Of a stretch of 64,000 nucleotides of DNA, positions 1 to 7,887 are shown in pieces (position 1 is the first letter of the stretch; every line of letters starts with the position of its first letter). The DNA is from Saprospiraceae bacterium UBA6168 (GTDB lineage Bacteria > Bacteroidota > Bacteroidia > Chitinophagales > Saprospiraceae), in the NCBI GenBank assembly GCA_002435785.1, contig DIUC01000020.1, positions 62,001 through 126,000 of the forward strand, given 5' to 3'. The notes under the pieces were generated by a model. It was not told where the DNA came from. It saw nothing but the letters and a program-made list of their open reading frames with translations, and ran no database searches. Position numbers and translations under genes: made by a program.

Positions 1-1
1 C

Positions 2-91
2 CAAATGGTAGTTGCTATTTTTTTCCTGACCATGTTTTTGACTTTTCTGGTGCTGGTGGCGCTTACCACCATCGGCGAGCAGAAAGCTTGA
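2..91 (+). CDS. C-terminal end of a hydrophobic protein, cut by the window edge
   Basis: The frame open from base 2 to the TGA at 89-91 encodes a strongly hydrophobic stretch (about 22 residues rich in V, F, L, T) followed by a short polar tail ending GEQKA. This looks like a last transmembrane helix with a cytoplasmic or periplasmic tail. An ATG at base 5 would give a 28-residue protein, so a tiny membrane protein is possible, but the upstream sequence is missing. The family cannot be named. Confidence 0.4.
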   Translation, partial: QMVVAIFFLTMFLTFLVLVALTTIGEQKA

Positions 92-149
92 AACAACGAC
101 CCCAACGAAGGCCATTCCAAAAACTTTTTATAATTCCTAAATTCAGATT

Positions 150-674
150 ATGACGACCATCGAATTTAATTGCCACTTCAACAGCCTCCAAAACAAGCTG
201 TTGCCCTTTGCTTACAGACTAACCAACAACGTGGAAGACGCCAAGGACCTCATCCAGGAAACGGCGCTGCGTGCCTACAACAACAAGGAGAAATTCGAGA
301 CGGGCACGAACTTCAAAGCGTGGGTGACTACCATCATGCGCAACACGTTCATCAATATTTACCGCAAGAAAAAGAACAGGGCTACTTCCTCGGAGCCAGC
401 CGACAGCTACGTTTTCGTCAACGAAAACCACGCCGTGGACAACAGCGCCCACTCCAACATGACAATGGTAGAGCTTGACGGTATGATGCATACCCTCGAC
501 AACATTTACCGAACGCCGTTCCAGCTTTTCTTCGAGGGCTACAAATACGAAGAAATTGCAGAGAACATGAACCTGCCCATCGGCACGGTCAAGAGCCGAA
601 TCTTCTTTGCCCGGCAAAAATTGATGGAGACCATCAAATACAGCTATGCCTACGATACCACTGTACTAAATTAA
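150..674 (+). CDS. ECF-type RNA polymerase sigma factor (sigma-70 family)
   Basis: This is a 174-residue alternative sigma factor that would direct core RNA polymerase to a specific promoter set. Region 2 spans roughly residues 10-75, with the acidic DAKDLIQET segment and the FKAWVTTIMRNTFIN stretch typical of -10 recognition. Region 4 spans roughly 115-165 and ends in the helix-turn-helix YEEIAENMNLPIGTVKSRI. There is no region 1.1 or 3, and the length is usual for ECF sigma factors. No membrane anti-sigma gene follows; the next gene is a sensor kinase about 190 bp downstream. Bacteroidota ECF factors often lack a linked anti-sigma factor, so its trigger cannot be read from context. Confidence 0.9.
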   Translation: MTTIEFNCHFNSLQNKLLPFAYRLTNNVEDAKDLIQETALRAYNNKEKFETGTNFKAWVTTIMRNTFINIYRKKKNRATSSEPADSYVFVNENHAVDNSAHSNMTMVELDGMMHTLDNIYRTPFQLFFEGYKYEEIAENMNLPIGTVKSRIFFARQKLMETIKYSYAYDTTVLN

Positions 675-814
675 AAACCAAGCGCGGGGCTAACCTTCTC
701 CCAATTGCAAACCGAGTTTTCCTATACCCTCCTAAACCGCTTCTGCCCCGCAACCCCCAATTCACCATTTTTCCACGCTGCGATGTGCGGTGCAACGGAT
801 TTGGAATAGATTCA

Positions 815-822
815 TACATTTG
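815..822 (+). promoter_or_regulatory. Candidate -7 box of the sensor kinase gene
   Basis: TACATTTG fits the Bacteroidota -7 consensus TAnnTTTG and lies about 40 bp before the ATG at 865. No well-spaced -33 TTTG is seen (the nearest, at 800-803, is too close). The box supports the ATG at 865 over the in-frame GTG at 790. Confidence 0.4.
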
Positions 823-864
823 AATTTCCAATTCGGCACTTCACATCGCTTTTTTATTTTTTGG

Positions 865-2910
865 ATGAAACAGCCTACTCAAATTCTTCCTGTGGATGAA
901 AAAAAATCCAACTTCCGCCAGGAAGCCAAAGGTGCGGGGCGTTTTTTCTCCAAAAATAAAGGAAATGCCCTACGCCAGCGAATAGTGGCAACGAAAGAGA
1001 AAATGCCTTCCCTGTCGAGGCTTTTTAGAAAAAAAGCTGCCCACTTTTTCAAGTCAATTTCCAGCATGACCCGTGCGGGTGCGAGAGAGCAGTTGCGAAA
1101 CCTCCGGCTCAAAACAAAGATTGTGCTGGTGCTGCTCGTCCTGTTTGGGGTCGTCACGATGCTTGGGATGTTGGGCGGCTACTATGTGCAGCGCACCTCC
1201 ACCGACTCCCTCTTAATGATGCAGGAAAACTACCAGGCCATCAACTATACAAGGGGCATGTCGAAGGCCGTGAACGACATGATAGTGATTTTGACGCTCG
1301 AAAAGACGGCCCCAGCCTACCGCAACCAAGTACTCAGGAAAGCCTCCGACGAATTTGAACGCAACCTCAACATGCAGCTCAACAAGGTCACGGGCAAGGA
1401 AGAGCAAGAACTGACGGAACAACTAAAGCGGGATTTTGAGCGCTTCCGGGACAACCTCATGCTGGTGAGCGCCACGAACGAGGTGTCCACTGACCTCTTT
1501 ATGCAAAAAAGATATATCGAAAGCATTCTGGAATCCGTCCATATCCTGAACGACAAGATGATACAGCAGCGGACTTTGGAGGCCAACAAAATTGCGAACC
1601 GGGTCACGCTCGGCATGGTGGTACTTGGCGTGCTGTTTTTCGTGTTCGCCATTTTTGCCATGTTCTATTTCCCGAGCTATGTGGGCGACCCCATCCAGTC
1701 CATGACGCAGAGCATCCGCCAAATCGCACGGAAGAACTACCGGGAGCGCATCGCCATTGAATCTGGCGACGAGTTTGGCGAAATGGCCCAGTCGTTCAAC
1801 CTCATGGCCCAAAAGCTGGAAGAGTACGAGAACATCAACATGTCGCAGGTGTTGAGCGAAAAGAAGCGCACGGAAACCATCGTCAGCCGCATGAACGAGG
1901 CCATCATCGGCCTCGACGACAGCAAGAACATCCTGTTCGCCAATCCCCCAGCACTCGAACTGCTCGGTTTGCAAGAGGCAGACCTCATCGGCCAGAACGC
2001 CCGGCAATTGGCACGGCAGCACCAGCTCCTCCAAAACCTGCTCAAGGAAGTGCTGAACAACGAGGTGAAAGCGAACCGCACCTTTCCCGCCATCAGCATT
2101 GACAAGAACGGCAAACGCCATTATTTTAACAAAGACGTCCTACGCATAGAAAGCCCCAGCGACGACATGGACGCACCCACCAGCGTGGGCTTCGTCATCA
2201 TCCTAAAAAACGTAACGGAACTTAAGGAGCAAGACCTCGCCAAAACCAATTTCATGGCAACCCTTTCCCATGAGTTGAAAACGCCCATCGCCGCCATTGA
2301 CATGAGCGTGAAACTGCTCGAAGACGAGCGCATTGGGCAGTTGAACGGAGAGCAGTGGGACCTCACCGGCACTATCCGCCTCAACACTTCCCGCATCCTG
2401 AAAATGGTGAACGAGATACTCGACATCTCCCGCATCGAGACTGGACAACTGCAATTGGAACTGGAAAGCGTCCAGCCCGATACCATCGTCCTGCGTTCAT
2501 TGGACAATGTGAAGACGTTCATTGCGGAAAAAAATGTGGCCATCATCCAGCACATCGAGCCGGAACTCCCCACCATCCACATTGACCTGCACAAAACCAC
2601 CGCCGTGCTCGTCAACCTGCTGACCAATGCCGTCCGCTACTCGCCAGAAAACGAGGCCATCGAAATCAGCGTGCAGCGCCAGAACGGCGCAGTGCAGTTC
2701 TCCGTGACGGACAAAGGCCCCGGCATCAGCGAAGAAGAACAACGCAAGTTGTTCCAGCCGTACCGTCGGGCTGCGGGCGACAAGACCAAGGGGACTGGCC
2801 TCGGCCTCGCCATTTCAAAAGAGTTCGTGGAGGCGCAGGGTGGGCGCATTTGGGTGGAAAGCAAAACAGGTAGCGGAAGTAGGTTCAGTTTTTCGTTGCC
2901 AGTGGCTTAG
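865..2910 (+). CDS. Membrane sensor histidine kinase (HAMP-PAS-HisKA-HATPase)
   Basis: This 681-residue two-component kinase autophosphorylates a histidine in response to an unknown signal. A basic cytoplasmic N-terminus is followed by TM1 (about 85-109), an extracytoplasmic helical sensor region, TM2 (about 247-272), HAMP (about 273-325) and PAS (about 340-435). The HisKA phospho-acceptor is the SHELKTPI motif (His about 469). The ATPase domain has an N box (NLLTNAVRYSP), a G1 box (DKGPGIS) and a G2 box (GTGLGLAIS). No response regulator gene is adjacent. The start was set at the ATG at 865, because the in-frame GTG at 790 lies upstream of a candidate -7 box. The gene ends 18 bp from the convergent ApbE-fusion gene. 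Confidence 0.9.
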   Translation: MKQPTQILPVDEKKSNFRQEAKGAGRFFSKNKGNALRQRIVATKEKMPSLSRLFRKKAAHFFKSISSMTRAGAREQLRNLRLKTKIVLVLLVLFGVVTMLGMLGGYYVQRTSTDSLLMMQENYQAINYTRGMSKAVNDMIVILTLEKTAPAYRNQVLRKASDEFERNLNMQLNKVTGKEEQELTEQLKRDFERFRDNLMLVSATNEVSTDLFMQKRYIESILESVHILNDKMIQQRTLEANKIANRVTLGMVVLGVLFFVFAIFAMFYFPSYVGDPIQSMTQSIRQIARKNYRERIAIESGDEFGEMAQSFNLMAQKLEEYENINMSQVLSEKKRTETIVSRMNEAIIGLDDSKNILFANPPALELLGLQEADLIGQNARQLARQHQLLQNLLKEVLNNEVKANRTFPAISIDKNGKRHYFNKDVLRIESPSDDMDAPTSVGFVIILKNVTELKEQDLAKTNFMATLSHELKTPIAAIDMSVKLLEDERIGQLNGEQWDLTGTIRLNTSRILKMVNEILDISRIETGQLQLELESVQPDTIVLRSLDNVKTFIAEKNVAIIQHIEPELPTIHIDLHKTTAVLVNLLTNAVRYSPENEAIEISVQRQNGAVQFSVTDKGPGISEEEQRKLFQPYRRAAGDKTKGTGLGLAISKEFVEAQGGRIWVESKTGSGSRFSFSLPVA

Positions 2911-2928
2911 TTTTCTCCTTCGGAAAAA

Positions 2929-4467
2929 TCATTCCTCCAAAATATTGACTCGGACCCCCTCTCCCTTCAAATCCACCAACAACAATTTCTTGATTCCCAC
3001 GCTCGCAGCCGTTGCCCAAGCATCGGCGGACATGCAGGTAGGTGCGGTGACAGTGACCACCCGGCGGCTGGTCAGGCCCATGCCCGTTCGTGGGTCAATG
3101 ATATGCGAGTAGCGCTTGCCCTCGTGCTCGATGAAGCGGTAAGTGTCGCCGGAGGTGGCGACTGCGGTATTCTTGTAAAAAGCTTTTTTGTAGGTCAGTT
3201 CCCCGTTCAGGAGCTTGTCGGGCACTTCGATTTCCCAGCCCATCTTATCAGGTGGCGCCTCGCCAACCAAGATGTCGCCGCCGCCGTCCACCAAGGCGGT
3301 ACGGATTCCATACTCCCTTAGCCAGGCCATTGCCTCGTCCACGGCGTAGCCTTTGGCGATGCCCCCGAAGTCGAGGCGCATGTTTTTCTTGTACAGCTTC
3401 ACGGCGTTGTTGCGTTTTATCGTTTTGATGCTTTCGAAGCCTACTGTCGCATTAGCTTGCTCGATTTCTTTGTCGGATGGAAATACCTGTTGGCGAAAGG
3501 CTCGCCGCCACAACTTCGTCAGCGCTCCAACGCTCACGTCGAACGCTCCCTCTGACCGTTGAGAAACCTCCAGCGAATAATGCAGCACCTCCCAAAGCTC
3601 GTTGCTGATGTCCTCGGCCCTGCCCTTGTCCGAAAGCCAGCTCACCTCGCTGTTTTCCATGTAATCGCTAAAAACCTTTTCCAGCACGGCTACCCGCTGG
3701 AAGGCTTTCTCAACGGCCTCTTTCAACATCACACTGTCGGGGTGGTAAGCCACGATGCGGAACTCGGTGCCCATGAGCGAGCGGGAAAATTCGTGGCGGT
3801 CCTTTTCGGAGATTGTGTATGCTGGTCTCAACATTTTGATGTCGCTTGCACCGTCCATTAATAAATTGCCATTATAGGGTTGCAATATGGGCGTTTTGTA
3901 ATATGCCTCAAAAGTCAAGTGATCAAGGCTCTGTGTTGGTCTAAATGTGAACCGATATTCTTCCCATTCTACGTTCTTGACCAAATTGCTGCTTGCAAGC
4001 AATTCAAGCCGACCGCAATAATTGTCACCACCCCATATTCGTAGAACAATGGGATTTGAATAATTTACCATTTCACTAGTGACCCTACTCAAACTTATGT
4101 AGGTGTTGGACCGACATAAATGTATCCTAAAACTATATTCAGCGCCTGCTTCTAATGGGTGCGAAAGCCGCTGACTTATTAACTCCCATGAATTATTTTC
4201 CCTTGTGACCAAGCCGACATAGGCTTTGCCATCCATTGGAGGCATAGTCACTTCAAATGCTCCATTACCAGGACTAGGATGTACATCTGGCGGTGTCTCA
4301 CCAGGAAAGCCACAGTCTTCCCAATTTGGCAAATCACCTCCTATCCCTCCTGCTCCCAGAGTACCTTCGAATGATGGATTTTGAAGTGAAATAATCCCAT
4401 TTTGCGCAAGCAAAAACTGACTGAAAAAGAGAAAAAAAGGCAGACAAGAAAAGCAGCGCATCTTCAT
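2929..4467 (-). CDS. Secreted fusion: N-terminal adhesion-like domain plus ApbE FAD:protein FMN transferase
   Basis: This is a 512-residue protein with a signal peptide (cleavage near LLAQ, residue 21). Residues about 22-210 form a beta-rich domain starting LQNPSFEG, with conserved Trp, Cys and Gly, resembling the extracellular domains placed ahead of OmpA or sorting domains in Bacteroidota. Residues about 228-510 are an ApbE domain: SLMGTEFRI, LDFGGIAKGYAVD, VDGGGDI, ATSGDTYRF, HIIDPRTG and the metal-site MSADAWATA. ApbE attaches FMN to Thr of exported flavoproteins such as NqrB/C and RnfG. ApbE proteins are normally about 320-350 residues without this extra domain. The start was chosen at the ATG directly before the signal peptide; the longer frame begins inside the upstream gene. 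A terminator lies between it and that upstream gene. Confidence 0.82.
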   Translation of the reverse strand: MKMRCFSCLPFFLFFSQFLLAQNGIISLQNPSFEGTLGAGGIGGDLPNWEDCGFPGETPPDVHPSPGNGAFEVTMPPMDGKAYVGLVTRENNSWELISQRLSHPLEAGAEYSFRIHLCRSNTYISLSRVTSEMVNYSNPIVLRIWGGDNYCGRLELLASSNLVKNVEWEEYRFTFRPTQSLDHLTFEAYYKTPILQPYNGNLLMDGASDIKMLRPAYTISEKDRHEFSRSLMGTEFRIVAYHPDSVMLKEAVEKAFQRVAVLEKVFSDYMENSEVSWLSDKGRAEDISNELWEVLHYSLEVSQRSEGAFDVSVGALTKLWRRAFRQQVFPSDKEIEQANATVGFESIKTIKRNNAVKLYKKNMRLDFGGIAKGYAVDEAMAWLREYGIRTALVDGGGDILVGEAPPDKMGWEIEVPDKLLNGELTYKKAFYKNTAVATSGDTYRFIEHEGKRYSHIIDPRTGMGLTSRRVVTVTAPTCMSADAWATAASVGIKKLLLVDLKGEGVRVNILEE

Positions 4468-4483
4468 CGTATTTGATTTTTTG

Positions 4484-4525
4484 TAAAAAAAAAGCCCTGT
4501 TAGCGCTTGAAGCGTTAACAGGGCT
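4484..4525 (-). terminator. Rho-independent terminator after the Gfo/Idh/MocA gene
   Basis: A 16-bp stem (4493-4508 paired with 4510-4525, one wobble pair) is followed, on the minus strand, by a run of about nine T. It ends the upstream oxidoreductase transcript, so the ApbE fusion gene probably has its own promoter or relies on readthrough. Confidence 0.85.
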
Positions 4526-4535
4526 GGGAGAGGCA

Positions 4536-5912
4536 TCAAATCACCTTCGTCACGCCCGGCACGGCACAGGCGTACATGCCATCGAGGCCGGGCAGCACGG
4601 GCGGTGGTGCGTTCCAATCGAACTTCTGCGGCATCAGGTTGATGTTGGAGGCCATGGCGTCCTTCCACTCCACTATTTGGCCGGAGTAGGAGGCCATGCG
4701 GCCAAGGATGGAGGTCATCGTGGCCTTTGCGCCGTTTTCGGTATCGGCATAGCGGTACTCACCCTTGGCAATTGCCTCGAACAGCTCGTCGTGCTCAACT
4801 TGATAAGGGTTGGCAGCATTGCGCTCATCGTGCTTGAACAGCTCGTGGCCGCTGCGGGTGAGCAGTAGCCCGGGGCGTGGCGCCGAGCCATTCGTGCCCT
4901 GAAATGCCTCCGTCACCCGGCTCATGGTGCCCGGCTGGTGGCGGCATTGGCTGAACATGCGGCTGCCGTCCTCGTACTCGAATTCCACGAAGTGGTGGTC
5001 GTAAATTTCACCAAAGTCCTTGCCGACCCGCACTTGCCGGCCACCCATGCCATGTGCCCGCACGGGGTAGGCGTTTTTCACCCAGTTGCCCACGTCGAGG
5101 TTGTGGATGTGCTGCTCGGTGATATGGTCGCCGCAGAGCCAGTTGAAGTAGTACCAGTTGCGCATCTGGTATTCCATCTCGGTGAGCGGGCGGCCTGCTT
5201 TTTTTGAAAACTCCTCCCGGCCACGCACCCATACGCCGTCGTTGTTCCAATAGACGTGGGAGGTGACGATTTCGCCAATGGCACCGGCCTGCATCATGTC
5301 CACCCACCGGCGATAGACAGTCTGGTAATGGCGCTGCAAGCCCACGATGACGTTCAGTTTTTTCTGCTTCGCAATCTCTGCGGCCTCCAGCACCCGCCGA
5401 ACGCCCGGCGCATCAACGGCCACGGGTTTTTCCATGAAGACGTGCTTGCCCTGCTTCACGCACTCCTCGAAGTGCATCGGACGGAAGCCTGGCGGGGTGG
5501 TCAGTATCACCACATCGGCAAGGGCAATGGCCTTTTTGTAGCCATCAAAGCCAGTGAACTTGTGCTCCTCTGGCACTTGTACCCGGCCCTTCACGCTGCC
5601 CTCTGCGCCCGACCAATCGGTGACGTCGTCAGCGGTGATGGCTTTGTATGCCTCGTCGAGGTTGTCACGGAAGGCATCGGCCATGGCCACGAGCTTCACG
5701 TTCTGCTTGGTGAGCAGGGCCTGTATGGCAGCGCCGGTGCCACGCCCCCCGCAGCCTACGAGGGCTACCTTGATGGTATCGTCGCCGTCAATATGCGCTT
5801 TGGCGGCGAGGAAATTGGGCATCAGCAGCACACCCCCAGCGGCCATTGCGGAGGTTTTGACAAAGTCCCGACGGGACGGGTTTGCCGAAGAAAAATGTTT
5901 TGATTTCGACAT
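4536..5912 (-). CDS. Tat-exported Gfo/Idh/MocA-family oxidoreductase
   Basis: This 458-residue NAD(P)-dependent dehydrogenase-like protein probably acts on a sugar or polyol. A twin-arginine signal (PSRRDFVKTSAMAAGG) points to export of the folded, cofactor-loaded enzyme. The Rossmann motif VALVGCGGRGTGAA is near residue 50, and the family motif EKPVAVDAPGVRR lies near residue 150. The C-terminal part has the usual alpha/beta fold with NWYYFNWLCGDHITEQHIHN. Bacteroidota encode many such Tat-exported paralogues, often in sugar-use clusters, but no such cluster is present here, so the substrate is unknown. Its 3' end carries a strong terminator. Confidence 0.88.
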   Translation of the reverse strand: MSKSKHFSSANPSRRDFVKTSAMAAGGVLLMPNFLAAKAHIDGDDTIKVALVGCGGRGTGAAIQALLTKQNVKLVAMADAFRDNLDEAYKAITADDVTDWSGAEGSVKGRVQVPEEHKFTGFDGYKKAIALADVVILTTPPGFRPMHFEECVKQGKHVFMEKPVAVDAPGVRRVLEAAEIAKQKKLNVIVGLQRHYQTVYRRWVDMMQAGAIGEIVTSHVYWNNDGVWVRGREEFSKKAGRPLTEMEYQMRNWYYFNWLCGDHITEQHIHNLDVGNWVKNAYPVRAHGMGGRQVRVGKDFGEIYDHHFVEFEYEDGSRMFSQCRHQPGTMSRVTEAFQGTNGSAPRPGLLLTRSGHELFKHDERNAANPYQVEHDELFEAIAKGEYRYADTENGAKATMTSILGRMASYSGQIVEWKDAMASNINLMPQKFDWNAPPPVLPGLDGMYACAVPGVTKVI

Positions 5913-6000
5913 GGTGTGTTTAGTTTATTTTTTAAATGTGCGATTTTCGAACCAATGTTCGGGAATCATTTTGGCAATACCAAACGCAGGTAGCACAAAA

Positions 6001-6040
6001 ATAAAACGGGCGGCTTTTTGTAAAAAGCCGCCCGTTTTAT
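6001..6040 (-). terminator. Perfect 19-bp hairpin terminator after the transglycosylase gene
   Basis: The inverted arms 6001-6019 and 6022-6040 are perfect, GC-rich in the middle and flanked by A/T runs on both sides, so the hairpin could stop transcription in either direction. It lies 21 bp past the stop of the minus-strand gene ending at 6062. Confidence 0.85.
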
Positions 6041-6061
6041 TTCCAAAATTAAGGGAGTACA

Positions 6062-7582
6062 TCAAAGTATCCCATGCCCATTTGGCTCGGAACTGCGCTT
6101 AGGCACAACGGGAGTTGGCTTGGGCGCAGTCGGCGCTTCCTTTGTCCTCACAGGCATCTTTGGCAAGGTGATTTTTATTTCTTTCAATGGGGCCGTCATC
6201 TTTCCTACCATGCCTGCCAAATTCTTCTTAGGGGCTGCTGGAGCGGCAGTAAACGGGGTGACCACGACCGTCAAAGGCTGTGCGTCTGACGAGCTTTTGA
6301 GCAATGAAATGGTAGCTGGCATTTCGCTGGGCACTGGCGAGTTGTCCCGCTCGAACACTTCCTCCTGTACTGCTTCCACTATCTTGGTGTTGATGGACCA
6401 AGCCAATGGCGTCACAGCGATTCTTTCTTCTTTTGGCAAAAAGTGGTGGAACTCGGTCGGAAACCAAATCGTCAGTTCCTGCCCTTTTTTGAGCTGGTAG
6501 GTGGTAAGGTTGTTCCAGACCTTCAGGTTGTACGGTGCGATGTTGAAAGCGTCGGCCAAGTCGCCAATCTTATCGCCTTCTGCCACCACGTAAACAGAAT
6601 GGAAATAGTGCTCTTCCGGCCTGTAGTTGGCAGTGTCAACCAGTTCGGGCAATGGTGGCATTTCTATTTTCCGGGGGCTGTCTGGGCGGCGGGCTTGGAG
6701 GTACTCTACTAAGGCCGAAGACACCCGGCGGGGCAGTATCACGTCGTAGCCCTCTGTATTTTCAGGAATGAAGTCCTTTTTGTAGGCAGGGTTGAGTTCG
6801 TTGACGATTTCGACTGGCAAGCCAGTGATGGCGGCAATGGTGGTAAAATCAAGTCGCTCGAACACTTTTACGGCCTCGGTCACTTGCATGTCGAGGCTTG
6901 GGTAGGCTGGTTCGATGTCGTGCAGGTGGTAGAAATTGCCGACGTATGCTGCGCCCAAGAAGGCTGGCACAAAGTTCCTCGTTTCCCGTGGGAGGTATTT
7001 TGAAATCGTCCAATAGTTGTTGCTCCTTGCCCGCTTCATGGCATTGTTGATGGTGCCGGGGCCGCAGTTGTAGGAGGCGAGTGCAAGCTCCCAACTGCCG
7101 TAGCGCTGGAACTGCTTGGCCAAATATTGCATGGCGGCCTCCGTGGAGTTGTAGGGGCATAGGCGCTCGTCCACGGTTTTGTCAATGGTCAGGCAAAAAA
7201 GGCGGCCTGTTTCGGACATGAACTGCCACAGGCCGGAGGCACCCACTGGCGACACGGCGGTCGGGATAAGGGCCGACTCTACGATGGACAAATATTTTAA
7301 GTCCTGTGGAAGGTCGTGTTCCTTGAGGTATTTTTCGTAAATGGGGAAATAAACCGCCGCCCTGGCCATGACCCGCTTGGCTTGCGAGCCATTGTAGGCC
7401 AGGTATCGCTTGATGTAACTCTCCACTTCAGAGGTGTAGCGGGGAGTTATCATGCAGTCCATCGTTTCAAAGCGAGGCCTGATTTCGTCGGTATTGAAGG
7501 TGGTGTTTGCTTGTAGAATAGGAGAGAACAGGATAATTGAAAACAGCGATGCCAACAATCGGCGTAAACTTGCAAGTTCCAT
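6062..7582 (-). CDS. mltD: MltD-like membrane-bound lytic murein transglycosylase with LysM
   Basis: This 506-residue periplasmic enzyme cleaves peptidoglycan glycan strands to form 1,6-anhydro ends. A hydrophobic signal covers about residues 8-25. The SLT (family 1) domain covers about 65-230; its catalytic Glu is about residue 102 in LSIVESAL, followed by GASGLWQFM, the AMQYLAKQF segment and ALASYNCGPG. A degenerate LysM-like segment (about 240-285) and a clearer LysM (about 320-370, YVVAEGDKIGDLADAF...) bind glycan. The last 100 residues are Pro/Lys-rich and probably disordered. No lipobox Cys is obvious, so it may be periplasmic or anchored by an uncleaved helix. It is transcribed alone from a promoter about 170 bp upstream. 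Confidence 0.88.
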   Translation of the reverse strand: MELASLRRLLASLFSIILFSPILQANTTFNTDEIRPRFETMDCMITPRYTSEVESYIKRYLAYNGSQAKRVMARAAVYFPIYEKYLKEHDLPQDLKYLSIVESALIPTAVSPVGASGLWQFMSETGRLFCLTIDKTVDERLCPYNSTEAAMQYLAKQFQRYGSWELALASYNCGPGTINNAMKRARSNNYWTISKYLPRETRNFVPAFLGAAYVGNFYHLHDIEPAYPSLDMQVTEAVKVFERLDFTTIAAITGLPVEIVNELNPAYKKDFIPENTEGYDVILPRRVSSALVEYLQARRPDSPRKIEMPPLPELVDTANYRPEEHYFHSVYVVAEGDKIGDLADAFNIAPYNLKVWNNLTTYQLKKGQELTIWFPTEFHHFLPKEERIAVTPLAWSINTKIVEAVQEEVFERDNSPVPSEMPATISLLKSSSDAQPLTVVVTPFTAAPAAPKKNLAGMVGKMTAPLKEIKITLPKMPVRTKEAPTAPKPTPVVPKRSSEPNGHGIL

Positions 7583-7887
7583 GTATTGGTCTGATTTGTT
7601 AACTAATCCCGGTGCGCTTGGCGTAAAACAGGTGTTTATTCTTGTTAAAACTGGCGCTGTTCCGGCTTCGTGTAGCTTTCTTCAGTAAATGTTCAGCGAA
7701 GAAATTTGCTCTAATGGGTAAGTTTCGACTATAGTGTATCGTAAGTGTGAGGGCGCAAAAGTAGTCAAATGTTTCAGGCTTGCAAGCCCCTCCCCCCAGA
7801 AGTTTTCCACAGCCGTTCTGAACAAGCCTATTTCGATGCGAAAAAAAGAAGGATATTGGGGTGAAAACCAGAATAAAAAATCCTGTT
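7583..7887. other. Intergenic region between the transglycosylase gene and gatA
   Basis: This 305-bp stretch holds the promoter at 7756-7785 and the long leader of the transglycosylase gene. Short open frames here lack coding character. Nothing else was recognised. Confidence 0.6.
7756..7785 (-). promoter_or_regulatory. Promoter of the transglycosylase gene
   Basis: On the minus strand a TTG (7783-7785) is separated by exactly 19 nt from TACTTTTG (7756-7763), matching the Bacteroidota -33/-7 pattern. The start site would be near 7750, leaving a 5' leader of about 170 nt. Confidence 0.6.
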
